Assembly (NCBI GenBank): GCA_964602475.1
Contig: CAZRRN010000011.1
Coordinates: forward strand, 1-61,717
Direction of reading: 5' to 3'
Length of the DNA: 61,717 nucleotides
Source of the DNA: SZUA-448 sp964602475
Lineage (GTDB): Bacteria; Bacillota; Clostridia; Lachnospirales; Lachnospiraceae
Shown: one piece after another, positions 25,876-34,902 of the stretch
Position numbering within the stretch: the stretch's first letter is position 1
How the letters are laid out: each line of letters opens with the position of its first letter
Notes under the pieces: generated by a model
Told to the model about the DNA's origin: nothing
Seen by the model: the letters and a program-made list of their open reading frames with translations, nothing else
The model's database searches: none
Made by a program: the position numbers and the translations under genes

Positions 25876-27288
25876 ATGAGGAAGGATTTGAAAAAGAGAA
25901 TCTATACTGCATTTTGTACAGGGCTGGTGGCAGTCTTCTTATTAACTGCATGCAGTGGGCAAGTGATACAGAATGAAATTACCGCTTCACGACCGGATAA
26001 TACCGGATCATTAACTGAAGCGACGGTTCCTACAGAGGGACTGTCATCCACAGAAGCTGCAGCAAATCCCGCAACACCAACAGTGGTCATCATACCGACA
26101 GAAGCCGAGGAAAAGGTGACGGAAACTCCTGTTCCGACAATGGAGCCCATTGTTGTGGATGACTATGATATTACTGCTTCTGTTACAGGGTTGTCACTGA
26201 AAGATGCCTGCTCCGGTTATTTCAAAATCGGAGTAGGACTGAACGGCTCAGGACTAAGCAATTCAACACTGCGTTCAGAAGCGATGAGCGAGATTATTAA
26301 GTATCATTTTAACAGTGTTACCTACAGTAATCTGATGAAGCCTTCCTATTTGTTGAATCAGGAAGGAAGTGCATATAACATAGTCAACGGGAACCCGGAA
26401 CCGGCAGTTTCCTTTCAGACGGTTATTGAAGGACTGGAATTTTGTAAGGAAAATGGAATTGGGATGCGGGGACATACACTGGTGTGGCATACGCAGGTTC
26501 CGGACTGGTTCTTCCGTGAAGACTATACAAATTCCGGAGCTTATGTAGATCGTGATACGATGCTGATGCGTATGGAAAGCTATATCAGACAGGTACTGGA
26601 ATTTACACAGGAGAATTATCCGGGAGTCGTTTACTGCTGGGATGTTGTTAACGAGGCGGTCGAAATATCGAGCGGAGCTTATGAAACCGAATCTGGTTTT
26701 CAAATCCGTACCTCATATGACAGCGGAAAGAAAACCAATCTCTGGTATCAGACAATAGGAACCGATTACGTGGAAAAGGCATTTGAATATGCAAGAAAAT
26801 ATGCAGCTCCGGAAGTAAAATTGTTTTATAATGATTATAATACATTTCAGCCGGCAAAAACAAAAGCAATCTGCAGGCTTGTAACGGCATTGCAGGAAAA
26901 AGACCTGATTGACGGAATCGGAATGCAGGGATACATGAGTCTTAGTTATCCGGCGATGATTGGAAGTACGGAGTCGGTTGCGGCTGCACTGCAGGAATTT
27001 GGTAAGCTTGGACTGGAGATACAGCTTACTGAGCTTACAATTAGCAGTGAGGATAAGGCAGAAGCCTCGATGGAAAAACAAGCGAAACGCTATGAATCGT
27101 TATTCAGTATATTAAAGCTATATGACACTGATAACGGCGGTTCCGTCAATATTACTTCAGTTACGGTATTCGGACTTATGGATGAATATTTGTTCTACTC
27201 GAATAATAAAGAATATTCCAGACTTTTTGACGGACAGCTTCAGCCAAAGCCTGCGTTTTACAGTATTCTGTCCACCATGACGGAATAG
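25876..27288 (+). CDS. GH10 endo-1,4-beta-xylanase lipoprotein
   Basis: A 470-residue secreted xylanase. A signal peptide ends in the lipobox LTAC, followed by a Thr/Pro/Glu-rich linker to about residue 95. The GH10 barrel follows with RGHTLVWHTQVPDWF, the acid/base Glu260 in WDVVNEAVE and the nucleophile Glu386 in QLTELTIS. The ATG at 25876 contains the apparent ribosome site GAGGAAGG, so TTG 25888 (466 residues) may be the true start. Anchored on the surface, it would feed xylo-oligosaccharides to uptake systems such as the one at 37108. Confidence 0.93.
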   Translation: MRKDLKKRIYTAFCTGLVAVFLLTACSGQVIQNEITASRPDNTGSLTEATVPTEGLSSTEAAANPATPTVVIIPTEAEEKVTETPVPTMEPIVVDDYDITASVTGLSLKDACSGYFKIGVGLNGSGLSNSTLRSEAMSEIIKYHFNSVTYSNLMKPSYLLNQEGSAYNIVNGNPEPAVSFQTVIEGLEFCKENGIGMRGHTLVWHTQVPDWFFREDYTNSGAYVDRDTMLMRMESYIRQVLEFTQENYPGVVYCWDVVNEAVEISSGAYETESGFQIRTSYDSGKKTNLWYQTIGTDYVEKAFEYARKYAAPEVKLFYNDYNTFQPAKTKAICRLVTALQEKDLIDGIGMQGYMSLSYPAMIGSTESVAAALQEFGKLGLEIQLTELTISSEDKAEASMEKQAKRYESLFSILKLYDTDNGGSVNITSVTVFGLMDEYLFYSNNKEYSRLFDGQLQPKPAFYSILSTMTE

Positions 27289-27312
27289 CAGGAATCTATA
27301 AGGAACAAGAAA

Positions 27313-27372
27313 CATAACAGAAAAGAAAGCCTGAGGCTCGGTGAAAAGCTTCAGGCTTTCTTTTCTGTTATG
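27313..27372. terminator. Bidirectional terminator between xylanase and uracil permease
   Basis: A 22-nt sequence ending GAAAGCCTGA (27313-27334) is repeated exactly inverted at 27351-27372. The stem has GC in its apical part and A/T flanks on both sides, so it can stop both convergent transcripts. Confidence 0.85.
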
Positions 27373-27401
27373 TAGTTAGTCTAATGTATTGCAAAGAAAG
27401 A

Positions 27402-28772
27402 TCAGCTTTCTGTCTTATTGTTCTCCGGTTTTGCTTTTCCAAGAATCAGGTTAACAATGATTCCGAGAATTAAAGCAGTTGCAATTGAGGTGAGAGTAAC
27501 TTTTCCGAAGGTAAGTGTTAATCCGCCGATTCCGGCAATCAGAATAGAAGAAACAACAAACAGATTTCTGTTCTCTCCAAGATCAACCTTCTGTACCATT
27601 TTCAGTCCGCTGACAGCAATGAAGCCATATAATGCCATGCAGACACCGCCCATTACGCAGGAGGGAATGGAATTAACAAATGCTACAAACGGAGAGAGGA
27701 AGGATATAATGATTGCTCCGAATGCTGCGGCAATGATTGTACTGACAGAAGCGTTTCCGGTAATTGCAACACAACCGATTGATTCACCGTAGGTAGTGTT
27801 CGGGCAGCCGCCAAAGAATGCACCTGCCATGGATCCGACACCGTCACCCAGAAGGGTTCTGTCAAGACCGGGATCCTTAAGAAGATCCTTTTCAATAATA
27901 GAGGAGATATTTTTATGATCAGCAAGATGCTCTGCAAAGACTACAAATGCTACAGGGATGTAGGCAACTGCGACAGTACCGATGTAAGTACCGGTGATTT
28001 CTGAGAAACCGCCGCTAGCCAGCTGGAAGGTGAATTTCGGAACTGAAATGAATGTCTCTAAGGAAACTCCGCCTGCGACAAGTGCTGTAAGAGGTGAGAA
28101 ATCACTGATTTTCAGCGCGTCAATGCCGGTCTCATTACCAATGAAGGTAAGAATACCGGCAAGAACATAACCAGCAAGAATGCCAATAATGAAAGGAATC
28201 AGTTTTATGGTTTTTTTTCCGAAGGTGGAACAAAGCATGGTAACAATCAGAGTTACAACACCGCAAAGAACTGCAATCAGAGTGGATCCGCCTGCATTTG
28301 CTTTCTGAAGATCACCTACTGCATTACCGGAAAGACTCAGTCCGATAATCGCAACGGTGGGACCGATAACAACCGGCGGCATCAGCTTATCAATCCATTG
28401 TACACCTGCAAATTTAACAATAAGAGCAATTATTACATAAACAAGACCTGCCAGAACGGCACCGATCAACAGACCTGCATATCCGACTGCCATGGATACT
28501 CCGCCTGCAAAAGCAGCTGCCATCGAGCCTAAAAATGCAAAAGATGAACCTAAGAACACGGGACTCTTTCCTTTGGTGAACAGAACATAAACTAAAGTTC
28601 CCACTCCTGCACCAAACAGTGCAGCTGCGGAGCTCATCTCAGATCCTGTCAGACCGTTGATAATAAGCGGAACCACCAGCGTTGCTGCCATAATTGCAAG
28701 AAGCTGTTGGATTGCGAAGATGATAAGATGACCAAAGCTTGGCTTATCATTTACATTGTAAATCAGTTTCAT
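27402..28772 (-). CDS. uraA: Uracil/xanthine permease (NCS2 family)
   Basis: A 456-residue transporter with about 14 hydrophobic segments. Family landmarks are FLGSSFAFLGSMAAA near residue 75, LMPPVVIGPTVAIIGLSL, VFAEHLADHKNIS and the signature GGCPNTTYGESIGC. It imports uracil, or possibly xanthine, with protons. Start 28772 has GAGGAGGAGAAAGG upstream. A 180-nt leader with a terminator precedes it, which points to attenuation control. Confidence 0.93.
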   Translation of the reverse strand: MKLIYNVNDKPSFGHLIIFAIQQLLAIMAATLVVPLIINGLTGSEMSSAAALFGAGVGTLVYVLFTKGKSPVFLGSSFAFLGSMAAAFAGGVSMAVGYAGLLIGAVLAGLVYVIIALIVKFAGVQWIDKLMPPVVIGPTVAIIGLSLSGNAVGDLQKANAGGSTLIAVLCGVVTLIVTMLCSTFGKKTIKLIPFIIGILAGYVLAGILTFIGNETGIDALKISDFSPLTALVAGGVSLETFISVPKFTFQLASGGFSEITGTYIGTVAVAYIPVAFVVFAEHLADHKNISSIIEKDLLKDPGLDRTLLGDGVGSMAGAFFGGCPNTTYGESIGCVAITGNASVSTIIAAAFGAIIISFLSPFVAFVNSIPSCVMGGVCMALYGFIAVSGLKMVQKVDLGENRNLFVVSSILIAGIGGLTLTFGKVTLTSIATALILGIIVNLILGKAKPENNKTES

Positions 28773-28951
28773 ACCTTTCTCCTCCTCGTGTGTGATGATC
28801 ATTTGGCTACATATCGTTGATATTTTTGCAAAAAAAAATCCTGCTGCGGACGCAACAAGATAAAGCATAAGGGAATATTACACGGTAAGACACCGTTTAT
28901 GCAATGATCCATCCTGAAGGCATCACAATACCAACGACAAAGATTTCTCTT
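28773..28951 (-). promoter_or_regulatory. Structured attenuator leader of the uracil permease
   Basis: Transcript from about 28951 to 28773. It contains a nested hairpin GCATAA...TTATGC around ACGGT/ACCGT, then an intrinsic terminator (28830-28861). I do not recognise the purine riboswitch core or a PyrR-binding motif. The 3' part returns to GAGGAGGAG before the start codon. Confidence 0.6.
28830..28861 (-). terminator. Leader terminator before the uracil permease
   Basis: On the minus strand ATCTTGTTGC and GCAGCAGGAT (complements of 28852-28861 and 28838-28847) form a 10-bp stem with two G-U pairs, followed by nine T. It lies 57 nt before the start codon. Confidence 0.75.
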
Positions 28952-28957
28952 ACTTTT

Positions 28958-28986
28958 TTTATAACAAAGTGAATATCATTTGTCAA
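28958..28986 (-). promoter_or_regulatory. Promoter of the uracil permease
   Basis: On the minus strand TTGACA (complement of 28981-28986) and TATAAA (complement of 28958-28963) are separated by 17 bp. Confidence 0.75.
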
Positions 28987-29070
28987 CGATTATTTCTGAT
29001 CTTTTTCGCTTTTTTTTGAGAAAATAATTATTTCATAGTTGGAAGACAATTGATAAAAGCGAAAAATTCA

Positions 29071-29099
29071 TTGACGGAGTGATAAAAGTTCCGTATAAT
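29071..29099 (+). promoter_or_regulatory. Promoter of the ABC-F gene
   Basis: TTGACG (29071-29076) and TATAAT (29094-29099) are 17 bp apart. The predicted untranslated leader is about 90 nt; no convincing terminator is seen in it. Together with the permease leader this accounts for the 422-bp gap between the two genes. Confidence 0.75.
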
Positions 29100-29194
29100 T
29101 GTTCGGAAAGAAAACGGAACGAATCCGTGATAAAGGTTACAATTGATACCGAATATAATACATCTGCCAAAAGCCCGGAAGGAGCTGTGATAAA

Positions 29195-31012
29195 TTGAAT
29201 CTGCTTGTCGTGGAAAATATAACAAAGAGCTATGCAGAAAGAAAGCTGTTTGATCATGTCAGCCTTGGAATTAATACCGGAGACCGTATCGGACTAATCG
29301 GAATTAATGGAACAGGAAAATCAACGTTACTTCGTATTCTTGCCGGAAGTGAAGAACCGGATGAGGGAAGTGTTACAAGAAACAGAAAGCTGCGTACAGC
29401 TTATCTTCCGCAGACACCGAGATTTGATGATCAGAAAACCATACTGCAGAATGTTCTTCAGGGTTTAACAACCGAAGAAACCTACCGTAATCTGGAGGGA
29501 GAAGCGGCAGCAATGCTGAAGAAGCTTGGGATATCGGAGTATGAAAAAACTCCGGAGCATCTTTCGGGTGGACAGAGGAAACGGTGTGCTCTGGTGCGGG
29601 TTTTATTGACAAAATCTGATCTTTTGATTTTGGATGAGCCGACCAATCATCTGGACAGTGAGATGACAGAGTGGCTGGAGGAAGCACTTCGCAAGTACGA
29701 AGGTGCATATATCATGGTAACCCATGACCGGTACTTTCTGGACGAGGTTACCAACCAGATTATGGAGCTTGATCATGGAAGCCTGTACCAATATCAGGCG
29801 AATTATTCAAGATTTGTCGAAATGAAAGTTGAACGAGAGCAGTCAGCGGCAGCAACCGAACGAAAGGCAAAATCCTTATATAAAACAGAGCTGGCTTGGA
29901 TGATGCGCGGAGCACGGGCACGGTCGACTAAGCAGAAGGCGCATATTCAGAGATTTGAACAGCTGAAAAACCGGAAAGCTCTTGAAATGGATGAAACGGT
30001 AGAAATCAATCCGGCATTTTCAAGACTTGGTAAGAAAACAGTAGAGATAGAACATATCAGCAAAGGATATTCGGGGCGTACGCTGATCCGGGATTTTTCT
30101 TATAATCTTCTTCAGAACGAACGAATCGGAATTATCGGACCGAACGGCTGCGGGAAGACGACACTTCTTCGTATGATTACCGGACAGGAACAGCCGGATA
30201 ATGGAAAAATTGAGTATGGGATAACTGTTAAATTCGGATATTTTGGACAGGAATTTGTAATTCCGGAGGAAAGCAAACGAGTGATTGACTATGTGCGAGA
30301 CACAGCGGAAACGATACAGACCAGAGATGGGGTACTGACTGCTTCTAAATTGTGCGAACGTTTTTTGTTTGACGGAACACTGCAGTATCGTCCGATTTCG
30401 AAGCTTTCGGGCGGAGAGAAAAGAAGACTGTATCTGCTGAAAATTCTCATGGAAGCACCAAATATACTGATTCTGGATGAACCGACAAATGATTTGGATA
30501 TTACCACACTGACAATTCTTGAGGATTATCTGAACAGTTTTGAAGGAATTGTCATAGCGGTTTCCCATGACCGGTATTTCCTTGATAAAGTTGCAACCGG
30601 ACTGTTTATTTTCCGCCCTGACGGAACATTACTGCGATCAGAGGGTAATTATACTGATTACAGGGAACGGATTGCAGAAGAAGCAGAGCTCTCCGATAAA
30701 ATAATACCGGAGAACAAAAGAACGGAGGAACCGATTAATTCAGAAAAAGGGACAATCAAACCCCGCAGGCAAAAGCTAAAATTCACATATAATGAGCAGC
30801 AGGAATACAACGGGATTGAAGCAAAGATAGCTGCGCTGGAGGCTGCGGCTGCGGTAACAGAAAAAGAAATCGAAAAAGCCGGCTCCGATTACGGAAGACT
30901 TACAGAGCTTATGCAGCTCAAAGAACAGCAGGAACAGGAGCTGGAAGAAGGAATGGAACGCTGGATGTATCTGAACGACCTTGCAGACAGGATTGCAGCG
31001 GAGGAAAACTAA
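29195..31012 (+). CDS. ABC-F family ribosome-associated ATPase
   Basis: A 605-residue soluble protein with two ABC domains and no membrane segments. Walker A motifs are GINGTGKST and GPNGCGKTT, signatures LSGGQRKR and LSGGEKRR, Walker B motifs DLLILDEPTNHLD and NILILDEPTNDLD. The linker of about 70 residues (from REQSAAATERKAKSLYK) and a charged C-terminal coiled coil fit the Uup/ABC-F type acting at the ribosomal E site. TTG at 29195 with GGAAGGAG 10 nt upstream is the start. The stop overlaps that of the convergent GGDEF gene by 3 bp. Confidence 0.92.
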   Translation: MNLLVVENITKSYAERKLFDHVSLGINTGDRIGLIGINGTGKSTLLRILAGSEEPDEGSVTRNRKLRTAYLPQTPRFDDQKTILQNVLQGLTTEETYRNLEGEAAAMLKKLGISEYEKTPEHLSGGQRKRCALVRVLLTKSDLLILDEPTNHLDSEMTEWLEEALRKYEGAYIMVTHDRYFLDEVTNQIMELDHGSLYQYQANYSRFVEMKVEREQSAAATERKAKSLYKTELAWMMRGARARSTKQKAHIQRFEQLKNRKALEMDETVEINPAFSRLGKKTVEIEHISKGYSGRTLIRDFSYNLLQNERIGIIGPNGCGKTTLLRMITGQEQPDNGKIEYGITVKFGYFGQEFVIPEESKRVIDYVRDTAETIQTRDGVLTASKLCERFLFDGTLQYRPISKLSGGEKRRLYLLKILMEAPNILILDEPTNDLDITTLTILEDYLNSFEGIVIAVSHDRYFLDKVATGLFIFRPDGTLLRSEGNYTDYRERIAEEAELSDKIIPENKRTEEPINSEKGTIKPRRQKLKFTYNEQQEYNGIEAKIAALEAAAAVTEKEIEKAGSDYGRLTELMQLKEQQEQELEEGMERWMYLNDLADRIAAEEN

Positions 31013-32940
31013 TCCCGCGAAAAATTAAAACCGGTTTCTGTTTTAATTTTCTTTTTATCCTTGAACATGGAAGCGTCGGCTTTCATCAGAAAAGCGTCCA
31101 GATTATCATTCTTCTTGACTTTCCCGAAGGACGATCCGATTCCGAGGAATAAGGAATAGGGTTTGTTGATCCGTTCGGAATATCCGCTTAAGGTGGCGCG
31201 AATATTTTGAATTAGTCCATGAACCTTTTCTTTGGAATAGGAACCTATCCCAAGATAGATGAATTCATCTCCACCGGTACGAAAGCTTTTCCCTCCGTCA
31301 TCCTTGGTCGCTTCCAAAAAAGCAGCAGCAACGAGAATCAGGGCAGAATCCCCTTCACTGTGCCCGTAGGTATCATTAATGTGTTTCATACAGTTTAAAT
31401 CTCCGGAAATAACCAGAAAATCAAGATTTTCCTCACGCGCTTGCATAAGCATATCCGACGCATGAATATAAAATCCGTTACGGTTATACAAACCGGTCAA
31501 CGAATCTGTTTCTGCCTTCTGTTCCATCAGACCATACATCAGTTTCAGTTCTGACTGGCGCCGGATTGACTCGAGTGCATTGTTAACATTGCGTGACCAT
31601 TTGCTGTAATACATATTGTAAGGCTCGGTACACTCGCCGAGAGAAAGCACAGAATACCCGATACAGGATTCATTAAAATGCAGGGGTGTAAAGTAAAAAA
31701 CAGACGGTTTCGCACGTTCTTCAAATAAAGCAGGAAGCATATCACACAGGGAAAAAGAGCGGTTTAATTCAACAGAAGCGTCTTTTCCGCTTTTTTCCAT
31801 TGCAAGAATCATTGTATCTGTGTAACCCTTTGTCAGAGGAGCCTGTCCAACGGAATCCTCAGAATTCACCCAGTTCTCACAGAAGGCAAGATAAAATGCA
31901 TCAAAATCACCGATATAATGAGTATACCAGGAGAGCGTCCAGAGGCATTCACGCAGATTCGGGGCAGCAATCATATCTTCAAGCATAAAATTAAAACCGG
32001 ATTCGAATCCATTGTGATCGTAAACAGTATGATATTGAAGCTGTTCTGTATGCTTCAGCTTCGGAAGCAATCTGTTACAGCCACAGCTTGAAGTGATCAA
32101 ATCACCGGAGGAATAAACATCGTCAGAAATTATATATTCGTTTCCTGTAATCATTGCATGAAGCATACGCATTGCATTCAAGCCAAGTCCCGTATTACGG
32201 CGCGGAAGAGAGGTAACCTCATGATAACGCTGAAGTCCGTCTCCGTCAGCATCATACCCGGTAACGATGATATCTTTCGGAACCTTAATGTTATGAGTGG
32301 ATAAAGCATCAATCACGCAGAGAGCCATTGGCTCAGAGGCACAGCAGATGGCATCAGGAAGACCATCCTTGTCGTTCAATAGTTTTGAAACGATTTCCTC
32401 TCCCTTGTCATACCAGAAATCTGCATAGAATATCCATTTATCCTTTACCTCAAGTCCGTGTGCCTCCATTGCATCGAGATATCCTTTTAGACGGAGCTTT
32501 GAATGAAACTGATGCTCAGGACCGGTCATAAAAGCAATATTCCGGCAGTTATGAACAGTAATAACATGTTCAACAATTGACTGAATCGCTTTGTCGTCCC
32601 GATTTAAAATAAATGAAAATAAATCATTTTCAGCATCAGCGACAATAACAGAACCGTGATAAACGGTCTTTAGCTGCTGCAGCAGAGAAGAAGCAAGCCC
32701 CTCGATCAGAAGCGTATATGGAAGAACAACAAAACCATCGTAAAGATTATAGTTTATCGCATTGTATATGTTTGTTTCACCAATTTGAAACTGTTCAGAA
32801 CATCCGGTGCGCAGAAAGGTTGCAAAAACAGAAACATCGTAATCCAAACGAAAAGCTTCCGAAAGAAAGCCCTTCAAAAACTGACTTTGAAAAGCACTTT
32901 CAGGCTGGGACATTAATATACCGATTCTTTTTCTGCACAT
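31009..32940 (-). CDS. LacI-type ligand-binding domain fused to GGDEF diguanylate cyclase
   Basis: A 643-residue soluble protein. Residues 1-280 resemble the sugar-binding core of LacI/RbsB proteins (RKRIGILMSQPESAFQSQF, HNCRNIAFMTGPE, DAICCASEPMALCVIDAL, IIVTGYDADGDG), without a helix-turn-helix. A middle region of unknown fold (about 290-480) leads to a GGDEF domain: DSLTGLYNRNGFY, DLNCMKHINDTYGHSEGD and the intact active site RTGGDEF. No RxxD inhibition site is seen five residues upstream. It should make c-di-GMP in response to a small cytoplasmic ligand. Start ATG 32940 follows TTGGAG; the frame opens at 32955 with TTG. Confidence 0.88.
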   Translation of the reverse strand: MCRKRIGILMSQPESAFQSQFLKGFLSEAFRLDYDVSVFATFLRTGCSEQFQIGETNIYNAINYNLYDGFVVLPYTLLIEGLASSLLQQLKTVYHGSVIVADAENDLFSFILNRDDKAIQSIVEHVITVHNCRNIAFMTGPEHQFHSKLRLKGYLDAMEAHGLEVKDKWIFYADFWYDKGEEIVSKLLNDKDGLPDAICCASEPMALCVIDALSTHNIKVPKDIIVTGYDADGDGLQRYHEVTSLPRRNTGLGLNAMRMLHAMITGNEYIISDDVYSSGDLITSSCGCNRLLPKLKHTEQLQYHTVYDHNGFESGFNFMLEDMIAAPNLRECLWTLSWYTHYIGDFDAFYLAFCENWVNSEDSVGQAPLTKGYTDTMILAMEKSGKDASVELNRSFSLCDMLPALFEERAKPSVFYFTPLHFNESCIGYSVLSLGECTEPYNMYYSKWSRNVNNALESIRRQSELKLMYGLMEQKAETDSLTGLYNRNGFYIHASDMLMQAREENLDFLVISGDLNCMKHINDTYGHSEGDSALILVAAAFLEATKDDGGKSFRTGGDEFIYLGIGSYSKEKVHGLIQNIRATLSGYSERINKPYSLFLGIGSSFGKVKKNDNLDAFLMKADASMFKDKKKIKTETGFNFSRD

Positions 32941-33055
32941 TGTACGAATCTCCAATATTTTAAAATATAAACTATAAGATAATGATTATTTTATCATAAA
33001 TGCTTTATTTTTTCAATTGCGAATGGTATGATTATATAGATATATAGGAATTAAC

Positions 33056-33097
33056 AAAGTCTGTTATGCGCAAAAAAACGCAGAGATGGGGATTGAT
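33056..33097 (+). repeat. R1 repeat, 3' copy before thiN
   Basis: AAAGTCTGTTATGCGC followed by a TGCG/CGCA hairpin with a poly-A loop and GAGATGGGGATTGAT. The left arm is TGCGC and the right ACGCA, so pairing is kept although the sequence differs from other copies. It ends at the start codon. Confidence 0.85.
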
Positions 33098-33718
33098 ATG
33101 CATGAAGAAAGAAGATGCATTATTATATCGGGATCTCCGGAGATTCAGTGGATTGCAACTGATTCACAGGATTATCTGATTGCCTGTGACATGGGAATCG
33201 ATCATGTATTGAAAGCTGAAAAAAAGCCGGATATTATGGTCGGAGATTTTGATTCGTATGATAAAAAACTACCGGAAAAGATTCCGGTGATACGTGCACC
33301 GAAGGAAAAAGATGACACAGATACAATGATGGCAGCAAGATATGCCATTCAGGAAGGGTACAATCAGATTATTCTGCTTGGAGCGCTCGGCGGTCGGTTG
33401 GATCATACAATTGCAAATCTTCAGACTGCGGCCTTTATAACAGAACATACAGGACATTGTGTGTTGTACGGCAGAAACGAAACTATTTATTTGATTAAAG
33501 ACAGTATGGTTACGATACCCAGAGGAGAGAACCATTGGATTTCCTGTTTTTCATGGTCGGAAATGACGACAGGAATTAATTACAAGGGATTAAAATACCC
33601 GTTACAGGATGCAGTGCTTGATTTTACATTTGCTAAGGGAGTCAGCAATGAATTTGCAGAAGAAGAAGCTGTCATCTCGGTGAAAGAAGGGATTCTTCTG
33701 ATCATAGTATCAGAATAA
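33098..33718 (+). CDS. thiN: Thiamine pyrophosphokinase
   Basis: A 206-residue kinase converting thiamine to thiamine diphosphate. It has YLIACDMGIDHVL, DIMVGDFDSYD, the substrate/metal motif APKEKDDTDTMMA and GALGGRLDHTIANLQ. Start 33098 uses the GGGG of the R1 repeat; the ATG at 33086 lies inside the repeat. In many Firmicutes thiN lies by rsgA and rpe, which is not the case here. Confidence 0.93.
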   Translation: MHEERRCIIISGSPEIQWIATDSQDYLIACDMGIDHVLKAEKKPDIMVGDFDSYDKKLPEKIPVIRAPKEKDDTDTMMAARYAIQEGYNQIILLGALGGRLDHTIANLQTAAFITEHTGHCVLYGRNETIYLIKDSMVTIPRGENHWISCFSWSEMTTGINYKGLKYPLQDAVLDFTFAKGVSNEFAEEEAVISVKEGILLIIVSE

Positions 33719-33725
33719 TAAAATA

Positions 33726-33791
33726 CTTGTGCCTGTGCGCGGCTTGGCATAAAGTCTGTAAATAAAAAGCAGCGCAGAAGTGAGGAAAAGA
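33726..33791 (+). repeat. R1 repeat, divergent copy before the NYN gene
   Basis: CTTGTGCCTGTGCGCGGC, CATAAAGTCTGT and AGCAGCGCAGAAGTGAGG follow the order of the full R1 copies, but the first hairpin and the TATGCGC segment are lost. It lies in the 73-bp gap between thiN and the next gene. Confidence 0.75.
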
Positions 33792-34808
33792 ATGGACGAT
33801 AAGAGATTTGCACTGCTGATTGATGCAGATAATATTTCCAAAAAATACATTAAATGCATGCTGAATGAGATTTCAAAATACGGACTGGTGACTTATAAAC
33901 GAATCTATGGGGACTGGACAACCAACGATAACAGCGGGTGGAAAAGTGTTCTTCTGGAGAATTCGATTACACCAATACAGCAGTATGGATATACAACAGG
34001 GAAGAATTCTACTGATTCGGCTATGATCATTGACGCGATGGACATATTGTATACCGGACAGGTGGAAGGTTTTTGCCTTGCTTCAAGTGACAGTGATTTT
34101 ACCAAGCTTGCGAGCCGGCTTAGAGAATCGGGGATGACGGTAATCGGAATGGGCGAAACGAAGACACCAAAAGCGTTTCGTGTAGCCTGTGACAGGTTTA
34201 CCTGTCTTGAGATTCTTCTTGATCCGGATATCGCAGGTGAGAAGGAGGATGCTGCCGCAGGAATTAAGAGCCGGATAAAAGAGACCAAATCGAACAGAAT
34301 GGCAGCCGCCAGTACTGCGGCCGGAAATACTGCAGGAAGCGAAGCGATTATTGACAAGAGAATCATTGAATCGGTCATTGTCGGTATACTGACAGAGAAT
34401 GTTAATGACGGAAGAACAACGGGTCTTGGCGAAATCGGAAGTACTCTTGTAAAAATGTATCCGGAGTTTGATGTACGAAATTACGGTTACAGTCTGCTGT
34501 CAAAGCTGCTTGAGGAATTTCCTTCTCTTCGCCTTAAAAAATCCGGAAGTACGGTAACGGTAGAACTGATGGAAAATGCCGATGACAGAAACAAAATCGA
34601 ACAATATGCTGTGGATGTTGTAAAAAGTAAAGACTCAGCAGGAATGCTGCTGGGAGACCTGAGTAATAAGCTTCATTTACAATATCGGAACTTTAATGTA
34701 CACGATTATGGGTATTCGACATTCTCAAAATATATACAAAGCATACCGAATCTGGAAGTAAAGGAAGACAAAACAAAAGAAAAAATTGTGTGTTTTAATG
34801 AGTCATAA
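33792..34808 (+). CDS. NYN (LabA/PIN-like) nuclease with two LOTUS domains
   Basis: A 338-residue protein. Residues 1-145 are a NYN domain of PIN nuclease fold, with acidic positions in FALLIDADNI, NSTDSAMIIDAMD and LASSDSDFTKL. After a Ser/Ala linker come two OST-HTH/LOTUS modules (about 195-265 and 270-335), each with a core of the form FDVRNYGYSLLSKLLEEFP or FNVHDYGYSTFSKYIQSIP. LOTUS domains bind RNA G-quadruplexes or helicases in other systems. It is probably an RNA-processing or RNA-decay factor. Start 33792 follows TGAGG of the R1 repeat. Confidence 0.88.
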   Translation: MDDKRFALLIDADNISKKYIKCMLNEISKYGLVTYKRIYGDWTTNDNSGWKSVLLENSITPIQQYGYTTGKNSTDSAMIIDAMDILYTGQVEGFCLASSDSDFTKLASRLRESGMTVIGMGETKTPKAFRVACDRFTCLEILLDPDIAGEKEDAAAGIKSRIKETKSNRMAAASTAAGNTAGSEAIIDKRIIESVIVGILTENVNDGRTTGLGEIGSTLVKMYPEFDVRNYGYSLLSKLLEEFPSLRLKKSGSTVTVELMENADDRNKIEQYAVDVVKSKDSAGMLLGDLSNKLHLQYRNFNVHDYGYSTFSKYIQSIPNLEVKEDKTKEKIVCFNES

Positions 34809-34841
34809 ATCAGATGATTCGATTAAAACAACAAGGAATGC

Positions 34842-34883
34842 TTGACAAAAAGCCATCATCATACTAGAATACAAGTATATTAC
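34842..34883 (+). promoter_or_regulatory. uxuA promoter with candidate GntR operator
   Basis: TTGACA (34842-34847) and TAGAAT (34865-34870) are 17 bp apart. ATACTAGAATAC (34861-34872) covers the -10 box; its reverse complement GTATTCTAGTAT is the core of the site at 37014-37034. Confidence 0.75.
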
Positions 34884-34902
34884 GATATGGGATGGGTTAC
34901 TT

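Noticed and set aside
28773..28960. Purine (guanine/adenine) riboswitch before the uracil permease
   Set aside because: The three-way-junction core and its loop-loop sequences were not found in the leader.
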